Source: a virus. Taken from it: a stretch of DNA of 25,849 nt. Positions within the stretch are counted from its first letter, which is position 1; each line of letters begins with the position of its first letter. Location: positions 1 through 25,849 of the IMG/VR virus record IMGVR_UViG_3300046821_000030, one strand, 5' to 3'. The position numbers and the translations under genes are program-made. The notes under the pieces were generated by a model, which was given only the letters and a program-made list of their open reading frames with translations, did no database searches and was not told where the DNA came from. This document shows, piece by piece, positions 1 to 7,541 of the stretch.

Positions 1-743
1 TTGGCAACTTCAGAATAATTCTTTCCTTCAAACATTGCGCGAACCTTAGCCTTAGCTGATTCAGTCAATCCTTCAGTCTTACGAGTAACAAGTAATGCAG
101 TCTCAAGATTGTCAAGCTTCTCCTGAAGAGCTAGTTTAACAGTGTAGGACTCATTAAGCTTGCTGGTCATATCAGCAGCCTTTCTCTCTGCAGCGGCAAC
201 GATTTCCTGGGAGTCATTGTCAAGAGAGATGAAGTGGGATTCAAACAAGGATTTGATTCCACCGATGATTGGCTTGAAGGTTTCGTTGATAGCAACGCTT
301 TCCAAAAGAGAGTCAGAGATCTTGGTAGAGATTTCGATATCCAAGAAACGATCAAGATCACCGATAACGGTCTCTTCAAGCTTCTTGAGTTCGGCTTCGT
401 ACTCTTCATCAATCAACTGAAGCTTGGATTCAACAATTGCGGAGACCTGCTCAGCGACATACTTCTCAGCATATCCTTCGATCTTCTCAACAGCTGCGGC
501 CTTGAAACGCTCAGTCTTGTCAGCATAGTCAGCTTCCATCTTTTCGACAGCTTCGTTTAGACGGGAGACAATTTCTCTTTCAGTGAACTCTTCTGCAAGA
601 GCCTCAATGCGAAGGGTCTCTTCAGATACAAGTGCTTCTGCACGGATCTTGGCCTTCTCATCAATCAAGTCTTTAATAGATTCCTCAAGCTGAACGTAGT
701 CTTCAGGGCTTAGGCTATCTTTGAATTTATCAAGTATGGACAT
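1..743 (-). CDS. 22: Prohead core scaffold protein, gp22-like (3' end outside window)
   Basis: This gene is read on the minus strand from an ATG at 743 and stays open to base 1, giving at least 247 residues without a stop, so its C-terminus lies outside the window. It is highly charged and helical, rich in Glu, Lys and Ala, as expected of the internal scaffold around which T4-type proheads assemble. The strongest match to T4 gp22 is near the window edge: a stretch reading TEGLTESAKARV, then EGKNYSEV, aligns with the T4 DLTESQKEKV and EGIDYSD segment. The Shine-Dalgarno site is TAGGAG, about 6 bases from the ATG. Position also supports the call, because gp20, a gp67-like protein and gp21 lie directly upstream in T4 order; the major capsid protein would be expected next. 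In the family the scaffold is degraded by gp21 during maturation. Confidence 0.85.
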   Translation of the reverse strand, partial: MSILDKFKDSLSPEDYVQLEESIKDLIDEKAKIRAEALVSEETLRIEALAEEFTEREIVSRLNEAVEKMEADYADKTERFKAAAVEKIEGYAEKYVAEQVSAIVESKLQLIDEEYEAELKKLEETVIGDLDRFLDIEISTKISDSLLESVAINETFKPIIGGIKSLFESHFISLDNDSQEIVAAAERKAADMTSKLNESYTVKLALQEKLDNLETALLVTRKTEGLTESAKAKVRAMFEGKNYSEVA

Positions 744-760
744 TTTATCTCCTATTATTA

Positions 761-774
761 TGTAATTATTTATG
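761..774 (-). promoter_or_regulatory. Late-promoter-like motif upstream of gp22
   Basis: The minus strand reads CATAAATAATTACA about 18 bases before the gp22 start codon. It resembles the T4 late promoter core TATAAATA recognised by the gp55 sigma factor, and the window encodes a gp55. Related motifs sit before several other minus-strand genes. No transcript start was mapped, so the role is inferred. Confidence 0.45.
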
Positions 775-781
775 GAACCAG

Positions 782-1438
782 TTAAATTGATTTTCTAAGT
801 TTCTTAAGGAACTCGGACAAATCATTTGCTAAGTTTCTTGATCCGTGCGATTTGAGATTGTTATTAAATCTGTCAAAGGCAACTTCAATTATCTTATCAC
901 CTTGTATAATATATTCGGCGTTCTCAACAATGGACTCCACAAATGCAATCTGAGCTGATGGTTCGGAAACCAAATCAACAGTTAACAACTTGTAGTTTTC
1001 AGCAACTACACCATTTTGAAGAGATCCAAGACCGCGAGATGAAACTGCAAGCTTGATATTTTCTTTCATCAAGGTCTTTGCAATTCTACCGTCAGGAGTG
1101 TCAAGCATTCTTGCTACGCCATATCCGATAGTTCCATCCATATACAAGTCTTCTATGATGTGACAAGCGTCCTTAAGCATCACTGTTGGAGTTGGTGGGT
1201 GATCTAGTGCCCCGACAGCTCTATTAGTTTTGATCTTATCTGCATGGAATCTCTGAACTTCAGCTTCCATAATAGATTTAGGATAAACTCTTCCATTTCT
1301 ATTCTTAGTCTCTGCTAAAAGAAATGGGCCCTTGATTCTAAACTGCTTATCAAGAGCATTATTACCTTCACCCTCGATGCAATAGCTAAGGTCTTCTGTA
1401 GTAACTAACTCTGTTAGTAGTTTATATCTTTCTTGCAT
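782..1438 (-). CDS. 21: Prohead maturation protease, gp21-like
   Basis: This 218-residue protein is a T4 gp21-type serine protease that cleaves the scaffold and capsid proteins inside the prohead before packaging. The family hallmarks are visible: FLLAETKNRNGRVYPK near residues 39-54, ALDHPP with the probable catalytic His80, AVSSRGLGS with the nucleophile at Ser133 or Ser134, and VDLVSEPSA around 154-162 with an acidic residue in the usual third position. Its length matches T4 gp21 (about 212). The start overlaps the stop of the preceding gene (TAATG), with AAAGGT upstream as ribosome binding site, so the two are translationally coupled. It lies between a gp67-like core protein gene and gp22, the standard T4 order. 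Confidence 0.93.
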   Translation of the reverse strand: MQERYKLLTELVTTEDLSYCIEGEGNNALDKQFRIKGPFLLAETKNRNGRVYPKSIMEAEVQRFHADKIKTNRAVGALDHPPTPTVMLKDACHIIEDLYMDGTIGYGVARMLDTPDGRIAKTLMKENIKLAVSSRGLGSLQNGVVAENYKLLTVDLVSEPSAQIAFVESIVENAEYIIQGDKIIEVAFDRFNNNLKSHGSRNLANDLSEFLKKLRKSI

Positions 1439-1899
1439 TATTTACCTTTCTTATCTTTCTTGATGTCAGGTAGAACAACAGTTTTTATGACTTCAGAAAT
1501 AAATGCAATTGCGTGGTCTATTCCCTTAGCTACCGGTGTGGTGTCATAAAAGATAGAAGCTGCGCTTTTTCCTTCAGATCCTTTCATTACAGTAATCTGA
1601 ACTTCCTTTTTCTTATCATCCTCAACATCAACCATTACTTTGTAGCTGGCGCCAAGTGCAATGATTCCACCATGATTCTTATATCCAATGGAATCAAGTT
1701 TTGAATAAAGCTTTTCGGAGAATGTGCCAGTAGACTCAGTTAGTGAGCAAGGCTTCTTATCAGCTTTCATCTTTTCCACAAAAGCTTTCTTTTTGGTTTC
1801 AATACGGTCTTTTAGTTTAAGAGCGACCTTCTCTTCAAGCATCTGCTTTAGAGTGATGTAGTCTTTTTCAAGGACCAAATCAATAATTCTTTTTGTCAT
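1438..1899 (-). CDS. 67: Prohead core protein, gp67-like N-terminus with an extra C-terminal region
   Basis: This 153-residue protein sits between the portal and protease genes, where T4 has the small core proteins gp67 and gp68. Its first 50 residues are charged and helical (IIDLVLEKDYITLKQMLEEK and following) and resemble the start of T4 gp67, which has an LIEAIKSNDLVAARKLF-type helix followed by lysine and glutamate repeats. The last 100 residues are different: less charged, with beta-like stretches such as GGIIALGASYKVMVDVEDD and a lysine-rich tail. T4 gp67 is only about 80 residues, so this may be a fusion or a core protein with an added domain. A strong AAAGGAG Shine-Dalgarno precedes the ATG. 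The core-protein role is inferred from position and the N-terminal likeness. Confidence 0.6.
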   Translation of the reverse strand: MTKRIIDLVLEKDYITLKQMLEEKVALKLKDRIETKKKAFVEKMKADKKPCSLTESTGTFSEKLYSKLDSIGYKNHGGIIALGASYKVMVDVEDDKKKEVQITVMKGSEGKSAASIFYDTTPVAKGIDHAIAFISEVIKTVVLPDIKKDKKGK

Positions 1900-1915
1900 A
1901 ACAAAAACTCCTTTT

Positions 1916-1927
1916 CATATATTTATG
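1916..1927 (-). promoter_or_regulatory. Late-promoter-like motif upstream of the gp67-like gene
   Basis: The minus strand reads CATAAATATATG just upstream of the AAAGGAG ribosome binding site of the gp67-like gene. It shares TAAATA with T4 late promoters and is nearly identical to the motif at 5409-5420. It lies in the short gap after the portal gene, so it could start a transcript for the core protein, protease and scaffold. Confidence 0.45.
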
Positions 1928-1953
1928 GAAAGGAGTTTTCAGTTTCTTAATTT

Positions 1954-3687
1954 TTAAGGAATCTTGATTAAGTCTTCACCAGGTGACTTGGTTTCTTCTG
2001 GTGTTTCGTCAGGTGCGGCACCCTTCTCTACTTCAGCACCACCTTCAAAATCTATTGTATTGTCCGGTGTTTCTGTGTCAGTAGGCATTGGTGGTGGCGC
2101 ACCCTTTGATCCTGGCGCATCTGCTCCAGCATCGGCACCATCTTCTCCAGGAGGAGCTCCACCATCACCATCTCTTGCAGCTTGCTCATCAATTTCTTCC
2201 TGAATCATATTCTGTAGTGACTGATACTGATCATCATCCATTGAGAATACTTTATCCATGACGAATCTCTTAGCCCAAAGACCATTAGGATTTTCCTTAG
2301 AGGCAATATCTTGGCTCATCATTGATGCAACTTCCAAGCGGGATTTCAGATTCATTAAGTGCTTCTGTTCAGCAAACACGTTCTCTTCACAGAACTCAAT
2401 ATCAAAAATCTTCTCTTGGGTATACTTCTGATCAATCTGATTTGAAAGTCTAAGCTGAGTGGTTAGAAGGTCGATAAAGATTTTCTTGAATCTGTTTCTA
2501 AGTCTACCAACGAATCTTGAGAACTTAACTTCCTCTCTAGTTATTTCACCAGGAGCCATACCAGTAGCTACAGAGTTCATTGTATCTTCCCAGCGTGAAC
2601 GAGGAATGTTCAAAGTCTTGTAAAGCTTTCTGAGCATATAGTTAACGTCTTCAATTTCACCCAAGTTCATTCCAGATTGAAGAACTTGTACATCGGTACC
2701 CTGTCCTTCTCTCTTTAAGAACCAGAAGTCGTGAGTAAGAGCTTGGAACAATTTCTTAGAATCAACTGCACCAGTAGTTGGATCATAATTGAAATCCTTC
2801 TTATATCTGGCAATTAGATTTCTGAGATACTCTTCACCCTTACCTGGTGGGATACGACCGGCTTCAACATTCCAAAGTCTACGTTCTGGAGCTCTTGTGA
2901 TTCTGTAGATAACAACAGCATCTTCAAGATTTCTTAACATATTCCATGTTCTAATAGAAGGCTCTAAGTAACCCCTTACGTCAAGTGGGTTTACACCATA
3001 TTGTCCGTAATTGAGATAGCATATTTGGTCAGTTTCAAAAGTAGTTTCATAAATTGTTGATTGATCCAATCTGAATTTATTAACTTTCTTTGTAGTCTGG
3101 ATATATTTCTTAATTACATTACCTTCGTAAATCGGGTAAGTGTTAATTGAAGGAAGGACCTTAATGCCTACAATCTTAGTTCCCTTATCATTGAGAACCT
3201 TTTCTAGGAACAACTCAGATTCAATCAACCATGAACGAAATAATTCCCAACCTCTTTGTTCAAACTTGAGAACATCGTGGTAGATATAATCAAATACCTT
3301 ACGAATGTGTTTCTCTTCTCTCTGAGGGATCTCTTTAAGGATCTTTAGTTTGACGTAATGGCCGTACTCGTCTGGAGTGATTGCTTCGTCACAGATGATT
3401 GAAAGAGCATCAACAACCTCTGGGAAGTAAGACATCTCTTTATAGGTTGCTACTTTCTGAGCCTTGCTTGAGAATATACTTCTAAAAGCAGTGCTTGTAG
3501 AATTGAAGTTGCCAGCAAGACCATAATTGTTTCCACCAGAGTATGCGGTCTGCATAGCGTCTATTAGAACTTCTTCCTCATGAGAAACACCTTGAGAGTT
3601 TCTCTGCATCTGATCTTCTCTCTCGGCTTCTAATTTATTCTTGCTTCTCAAAAAGAAAGAACTAAATGGATTCAAATTAATATTCAT
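1954..3687 (-). CDS. 20: Portal vertex protein, gp20-like
   Basis: This 577-residue protein is the T4-type portal, the dodecameric ring at one capsid vertex that nucleates prohead assembly and serves as the DNA channel. Typical gp20 blocks are visible: YFPEVVDALSIICDEAI near residues 87-103, the ITRAPERRLWNVEAGRIPPGK block in the middle, KDFNYDPTTGAVDSKK, and NLGEIEDVNYMLRKLYKTLN before the C-terminal part. It is about 50 residues longer than T4 gp20 (524). The extra length is mostly a C-terminal tail of about 80 residues rich in Gly, Pro, Ala, Asp and Glu, which looks disordered. The start is supported by AGGAAAC upstream. It follows an unknown gene and gp14 and precedes the gp67-like gene. 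Confidence 0.95.
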   Translation of the reverse strand: MNINLNPFSSFFLRSKNKLEAEREDQMQRNSQGVSHEEEVLIDAMQTAYSGGNNYGLAGNFNSTSTAFRSIFSSKAQKVATYKEMSYFPEVVDALSIICDEAITPDEYGHYVKLKILKEIPQREEKHIRKVFDYIYHDVLKFEQRGWELFRSWLIESELFLEKVLNDKGTKIVGIKVLPSINTYPIYEGNVIKKYIQTTKKVNKFRLDQSTIYETTFETDQICYLNYGQYGVNPLDVRGYLEPSIRTWNMLRNLEDAVVIYRITRAPERRLWNVEAGRIPPGKGEEYLRNLIARYKKDFNYDPTTGAVDSKKLFQALTHDFWFLKREGQGTDVQVLQSGMNLGEIEDVNYMLRKLYKTLNIPRSRWEDTMNSVATGMAPGEITREEVKFSRFVGRLRNRFKKIFIDLLTTQLRLSNQIDQKYTQEKIFDIEFCEENVFAEQKHLMNLKSRLEVASMMSQDIASKENPNGLWAKRFVMDKVFSMDDDQYQSLQNMIQEEIDEQAARDGDGGAPPGEDGADAGADAPGSKGAPPPMPTDTETPDNTIDFEGGAEVEKGAAPDETPEETKSPGEDLIKIP

Positions 3688-3697
3688 TGGTTTCCTA

Positions 3698-4270
3698 TTA
3701 CTTTATATCATCAAATATTGTTGGAGCTATTCCAAAAAATCTACTTAATGCTTCAATGGCATCTTCAACTGGATCAGAACTATCACTCTCACAATAGTAT
3801 TTAATCATGTCGGAAAACGCATCATCCATAGTCATATTTTCTTCTTCAAGGCTTTCTTTAATCGCTCGGACTTTCTTATTGTGCTTTTTATGCACCTTAG
3901 TCTTTCTTTTCTTTATTTCAATCTCAACTGGAAGTGGTTGTCCAGAAATAAGTCTTGCTGCAGGTGTTCCTACCTTAGAAGCAAAAACATAATCTCCCAT
4001 ATTGCTGGTAGTTGTTCCCATGGGATATGATACTGGACCTTCGGAACCAGCAACCATAACTTCTCCACCCTCATCTTCATTAACTTCATCCTTACCAATC
4101 CCAAGAAAGTTTTTAAGCACACCAACAACTAATGGATAGAATCTGGAACTCTCATCATCAATCTCATATTTCTTTTTAACCAAGCGTTCAGCTTTCTTCC
4201 AAAGTTTCTCAACCGTTTTTGGTTTCTTGTCAGTCTGCTTGGCGAAAGACTTCATTAATGGTGTTGGCAT
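3698..4270 (-). CDS. Conserved-looking unknown protein between neck and portal genes
   Basis: This 190-residue protein was not recognised by family. The first 60 residues form a lysine-rich helical segment (KKPKTVEKLWKKAERLVKKK) followed by a hydrophobic helix (YPLVVGVLKNFLGIG). The middle is Gly/Thr/Ser-rich (TTTSNMGDY), then comes a very basic stretch (KKRKTKVHKKHNKK). The C-terminal 50 residues are acidic and helical. The N-terminal pattern of an 'AKxTxKxxxxVExLWxKA' helix resembles small head- or packaging-associated proteins seen in other T4-like phages, but that is recollection, not a search. AAGGAAATACA before the ATG is a good ribosome binding site. Lying in the gp14-gp20 late cluster, it is probably a virion or assembly protein. 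Confidence 0.6.
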   Translation of the reverse strand: MPTPLMKSFAKQTDKKPKTVEKLWKKAERLVKKKYEIDDESSRFYPLVVGVLKNFLGIGKDEVNEDEGGEVMVAGSEGPVSYPMGTTTSNMGDYVFASKVGTPAARLISGQPLPVEIEIKKRKTKVHKKHNKKVRAIKESLEEENMTMDDAFSDMIKYYCESDSSDPVEDAIEALSRFFGIAPTIFDDIK

Positions 4271-4285
4271 TGTATTTCCTTTTTA

Positions 4286-4297
4286 GAAATATTTAGT
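4286..4297 (-). promoter_or_regulatory. Late-promoter-like motif upstream of the unknown gene at 3698-4270
   Basis: The minus strand reads ACTAAATATTTC, overlapping the stop codon of the gp14-like gene and lying just before the AAGGAAA ribosome binding site of the next gene. It shares the TAAATA core of the other late-type motifs in this arm. Its first bases differ from T4 TATAAATA, so confidence is modest. Confidence 0.3.
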
Positions 4298-5006
4298 TGA
4301 CCCACCAGTTATTGAACGGATCTTTCGGAGGACACTCAGTTCCACCATCATATATTATGTCAACTTTCTCTTCATTAACAACTGCACTTATATCAATCAA
4401 ATCATTTTCAGATGTAGCAGATGTTGATCCATAAAGGTATGTAAACATCATATCTGTTCCTAAAAGATTTGCTTGCTTGAGTTCATCAGAATATCTATAA
4501 CTCTTATTCTTATATAGGTCTAGTTGAATAGTATAAGTATGTTTGCCTTGTAAGAAAAGATTATCTTCAGCTCTTACCATAACTACATTGTAGAACTCAT
4601 GGTTATACTTTGAGAAAACTATATCACCAATCTTTGGAACATATAAATCATATACTCCAGAAGTTCCAAACGAATCAAATGTGGAAGCATAATTGAAATG
4701 TGTGATACTGATAAAGACTGGAAAGTTATCCTCTCCAGTAATACCTATAACACTTACTTTCTTTCCCTCATCTGGTAGTTCATAATAAGACATGAAATCA
4801 AACCGTCTTGTTATCATCTTGGCATTCTGTTCACCAAAAAGTTTATCAGCAGATAATGATATGGGATAATAAACCATCTGAACGCCATAGTTATTGAAGG
4901 CTTCCATTTGAAGAACTTCATACAACTCTCTTTCATTATTATACGCAGATGTTGCCTTTTGGATCCATCCATTAGGCATATCATCCCATTCATCATAATT
5001 AGCCAT
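4293..5006 (-). CDS. 14: Neck protein, gp14-like
   Basis: This 237-residue protein resembles T4 gp14 (256 residues), which with gp13 closes the filled head and forms the neck to which the tail attaches. The best matching block runs from about residue 29: YEVLQMEAFNNYGVQMVYYP, then LFGEQNAKMITRRFDFMSY. It parallels the T4 [20 protein letters not shown] and IFGEDLKNKFTKAWKFAAY blocks. A later PKIGDIVFSKYNHEFYNVVMV matches the T4 KEGDLIYFPMDNSLFEI region. Similarity is distant but collinear. The start has only a weak ribosome binding site (GTGGTAA), and the gene begins 3 bases after the preceding stop, suggesting coupling. Placing gp14 next to the portal differs from T4, where tail genes lie between them. 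Confidence 0.7.
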   Translation of the reverse strand: MANYDEWDDMPNGWIQKATSAYNNERELYEVLQMEAFNNYGVQMVYYPISLSADKLFGEQNAKMITRRFDFMSYYELPDEGKKVSVIGITGEDNFPVFISITHFNYASTFDSFGTSGVYDLYVPKIGDIVFSKYNHEFYNVVMVRAEDNLFLQGKHTYTIQLDLYKNKSYRYSDELKQANLLGTDMMFTYLYGSTSATSENDLIDISAVVNEEKVDIIYDGGTECPPKDPFNNWWVN

Positions 5007-5009
5007 TTG

Positions 5010-5396
5010 TTACCACAAGATCGAATCTGCATGATTTCTCACGTCAGGTTTGTTTATCATTTCATTTGGATTCATTGGTGGATGTGATACTTGAATGTGC
5101 TGAGTCTGTCCATAAGGATTATTATAAGGAGGAGCATAGGGGATATCCAAAGGTCCTCTTGTAGTATAAGGAGCTTCAAAGTTTCCTTCAAGAATCATAG
5201 AAGCTCTTGACGATGCAGACATATCTTCCTTTATAGAAGCTTGGGCTGGAGCCGTCCGTCTCTGCTCAGGTTGTCTCTGAGGAGGTGTGCCATCATGTGT
5301 AGCTAACTCTTCAAGGAGATCTACTATATTGTTAATAGTAGCTTTATCTCCTTTAGCTATCCTGGAAAGAAGTCTTTCAATTTTTTCTATATCCAT
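5010..5396 (-). CDS. Unknown small protein, possibly virion-associated
   Basis: This 128-residue protein was not recognised. The first 35 residues form a charged helix (MDIEKIERLLSRIAKGDKAT, continuing NNIVDLLEEL). The rest is rich in Pro, Gln, Asn and Tyr (PYAPPYNNPYGQTQH) and is probably disordered. No membrane segment or cysteine is present. AAAAGGTG before the ATG is a good ribosome binding site, and a late-type TAAATA motif lies upstream, overlapping the 3' end of uvsW. The next gene starts 3 bases after its stop and encodes the gp14-like neck protein, so the two probably share a transcript and this protein may act in head or neck assembly. That role is inferred from position alone. Confidence 0.55.
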   Translation of the reverse strand: MDIEKIERLLSRIAKGDKATINNIVDLLEELATHDGTPPQRQPEQRRTAPAQASIKEDMSASSRASMILEGNFEAPYTTRGPLDIPYAPPYNNPYGQTQHIQVSHPPMNPNEMINKPDVRNHADSILW

Positions 5397-5407
5397 AATT
5401 CACCTTT

Positions 5408-6928
5408 TCATATATTTATTGTTTCATTTGTATATTCAAACTGTTGTTCTTCGTAGTAGGCAAGTCTATACTTCTCCCAGTGATTATAAGAATAGTTCTT
5501 AATGGCTTTACCATTATTCCTATATCTCATATCATCTACAACGTCCCATAGGATCATCTTATCCTTACTGGTATGCATTCTAAGTCCACGGCCGATAGAT
5601 TGTAGAACCTTCACTTCCGATTTGTATGATGCGAAGAATATGATATGGTGAAGTTTTTTAATAGACACACCTGTGCTGAGCGTCTGATACGTTGCCACTA
5701 ATATGACATTATCTTCAGTATCTATTATCTTTCTTATTCGTTCTCTTTCTTCTGGTTTAGTCTCTCCAGATATAGTATAGACCTTAAAGTCTTGGTAGTT
5801 ATCCACAATGTGGTCTCTGACTTCTTTAAGATGTTCAATGCGCTGAACCAATAGAAGAGTATTCTGACCTCTTATAATTGGAACAAGCTTCGCCATTATC
5901 TTCTTGGTTCTATTAGCATATTCAAAAATATCTTTCTGCTCTGTAGCATAATCCATTCTCTGAATACACATCTTCTCTGGATACTTAGCGATTATATTCT
6001 TAATCTCTATCTGAGAGATAACACCTAAGTCGATGAGTTCCTTTGCGCCAAGCTTATATAGGACTGGACCAAGATAACCAACAATAGTGGCAATGGACGC
6101 ATCATCTTTAGGCATAGTACCTGTGAGTCCTACTCTAAATGCTGCATTTTTGCAATTGGAACAGATTGTTGAAATTGATTTACCTGCTGCCAAGTGAACT
6201 TCATCAATTACAAGACCAGTAAATTTCTTGAAGAACTCTGGAGACTTGTTGTATATACTCTGCCATGTTGAGATAGTCACTTTCTTATTAGGATCGAATG
6301 ACTTGCCAGCATAGATTAAATTACAATGTTCTTTGGCTTCAGTCCAACCATAAGATTCAAAGTCAGAGAACATCTGCTCAACCAAAGAGATTGAAGGAAC
6401 TACTAGGAGAATATTCTCATTCATAGCAAGCAAATATCTGATGATAGAATATTGAATCAAACTCTTACCAGAACTTGTCGCTAACTGAAGAACTCCTCTC
6501 TTATTAGTCAAAACTTTATAGATGGCTTCTTGTTGGTAATAGCGAGGATATATGTTTCCATCAGGAGGGAATATGGCATCAACGAACGAATTAAACCTAT
6601 CTTCAGTTATATCCGACCCGAACTCTTCAGTTCTATCAAAATTGAAAACGAAAGGATATTTGAATTGCTCACAGTAATCTATGAAGTAAGGAAGCAATCC
6701 AATGGGTAAAAGATTCTCTTTTATATTGAAGAAGGGTATCTTACCATTCCAGAAGCCTGCCTTGAATTGTGGGTGATACTTATAATTTGGAGCATAGAAT
6801 GAAAGCATTTCTTTCAACTCCATAGCTTGACCTCTGGTCATTTCCAATTGAAAATATACTTCATTAACTTTGTTCAGATAAATAACTTCTTCGTTCATGT
6901 AAGTATATATCTGAACAGAAAAAGACAT
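5408..6928 (-). CDS. uvsW: DNA/RNA helicase UvsW
   Basis: This 506-residue protein is the superfamily 2 helicase UvsW, which unwinds R-loops and branched DNA and helps move T4-type replication from origin to recombination initiation. Its length matches T4 UvsW (503). The N-terminal domain contains YKYHPQFKAGFWNGKI near 49-64, equivalent to the T4 YRFNPRFRYGNWDGRI block. Helicase motifs follow in order: Walker A ATSSGKS (150-156), DEVH (242-245), LTGTMP (268-273), ATYQTLSTGVSIK in the second RecA domain, and motif VI QSIGRGLR. The annotated ATG has no Shine-Dalgarno and lies 6 bases after the T-run of a hairpin; Met11 is an alternative start but also lacks one. Confidence 0.94.
   Translation of the reverse strand: MSFSVQIYTYMNEEVIYLNKVNEVYFQLEMTRGQAMELKEMLSFYAPNYKYHPQFKAGFWNGKIPFFNIKENLLPIGLLPYFIDYCEQFKYPFVFNFDRTEEFGSDITEDRFNSFVDAIFPPDGNIYPRYYQQEAIYKVLTNKRGVLQLATSSGKSLIQYSIIRYLLAMNENILLVVPSISLVEQMFSDFESYGWTEAKEHCNLIYAGKSFDPNKKVTISTWQSIYNKSPEFFKKFTGLVIDEVHLAAGKSISTICSNCKNAAFRVGLTGTMPKDDASIATIVGYLGPVLYKLGAKELIDLGVISQIEIKNIIAKYPEKMCIQRMDYATEQKDIFEYANRTKKIMAKLVPIIRGQNTLLLVQRIEHLKEVRDHIVDNYQDFKVYTISGETKPEERERIRKIIDTEDNVILVATYQTLSTGVSIKKLHHIIFFASYKSEVKVLQSIGRGLRMHTSKDKMILWDVVDDMRYRNNGKAIKNYSYNHWEKYRLAYYEEQQFEYTNETINI
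5409..5420 (-). promoter_or_regulatory. Late-promoter-like motif upstream of the gene at 5010-5396
   Basis: The minus strand reads AATAAATATATG, overlapping the uvsW stop codon and about 12 bases before the ATG of the next gene. It matches the motif at 1916-1927 in 11 of 12 positions. It would allow the neck and portal genes to be transcribed late, separately from uvsW. Confidence 0.45.
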
Positions 6929-6933
6929 AAAAC

Positions 6934-6966
6934 AAAAAAGCGACAGACATCAGTCTATCGCTTTTT
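6934..6966 (-). terminator. Rho-independent terminator hairpin upstream of uvsW
   Basis: An inverted repeat with a GCGATAGAC / GTCTGTCGC stem and a 4-base loop (TGAT) is followed on the minus strand by TTTTTT. The single non-Watson-Crick position is a U-G pair in the minus-strand RNA but a C-A mismatch in the plus-strand RNA, so it is better suited to stopping leftward transcription from the gene at 7000-7530. Flanking A and T runs make it potentially bidirectional. Confidence 0.75.
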
Positions 6967-6980
6967 AACACTTGACAAAA

Positions 6981-7002
6981 TAAAAGAGTCGTCGCTCTTT
7001 TA
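6981..7002 (-). terminator. Second, weaker terminator-like hairpin at the stop of the gene at 7000-7530
   Basis: TAAAAGAG and CTCTTTTA form an 8-bp stem with a 6-base loop overlapping the stop codon of the upstream gene, followed on the minus strand by TTTTG. The stem is AT-rich, so it may be only a partial stop backed up by the stronger hairpin just downstream. Confidence 0.4.
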
Positions 7003-7530
7003 AAAATCTTCAGAATCAGCTATGCTAGCATCAAGTTTGGAACGAGTCTTGCTAACCCTATCACGTCTTACTGATTTACTACCAGTATCTTTGAGCGGAT
7101 TAAACTTCCCAGGAGCTGGTTCGTTTGTTTCTATCTCATCAGAAAAATCATCAACAATAGGATCTTCGGCTATTACTAACTTGATAACCTTCTCATCAAC
7201 ATTCTTCAAAGCATCGGAGATAGAGTTGACTGCCATACTAAGAACCTTCTTCATTTCAGGGGTGAATCTGAATAATTCTGAGTTCTTTGAAAGAGTATTA
7301 ACTTTTCTCTTGGCATCACGAGACTTCTTCTCGGCTTCAATAAGTTTAGCAACTGGTGTTCCGCTACCATAGACATCACCTTCAACAGACATATACTTAT
7401 ATGCGAATGCCAAATTGGTAATGGCTTCCTTAATAAGTGTTAATGCCTCTTTGGTAACATCTACACCTTCATTTTCATTCAGGATGCGGAGTTCATCAGC
7501 TCTAATATCTATAAGGTCTTTTAATTCCAT
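7000..7530 (-). CDS. Unknown acidic helical protein downstream of uvsY
   Basis: This 176-residue protein was not recognised. The start chosen is the ATG at 7530 (MELKDLIDIRADELRILNE), because AAGGA sits 8 bases upstream and the preceding gene ends just before it. A longer reading from 7581 would overlap the preceding gene and lacks this site. The first 90 residues are predicted helical with a Lys/Ala-rich central part (KKSRDAKRKVNTLSK), and residues 90-125 are another helical stretch. The C-terminal 50 residues are acidic, then basic (KSVRRDRVSKTRSKLD), and look disordered. It lies in the uvsY-uvsW interval with two other small unknown genes and is followed by tandem terminators, so it is the last gene of that unit. 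Confidence 0.65.
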   Translation of the reverse strand: MELKDLIDIRADELRILNENEGVDVTKEALTLIKEAITNLAFAYKYMSVEGDVYGSGTPVAKLIEAEKKSRDAKRKVNTLSKNSELFRFTPEMKKVLSMAVNSISDALKNVDEKVIKLVIAEDPIVDDFSDEIETNEPAPGKFNPLKDTGSKSVRRDRVSKTRSKLDASIADSEDF

Positions 7531-7541
7531 TATAGTTTTCC

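Noticed and set aside
1964-2203. Plus-strand frame rich in Ser, Pro and Gly
   Set aside because: It is the antisense of the low-complexity tail of the portal gene; open frames opposite such biased sequence are expected by chance.
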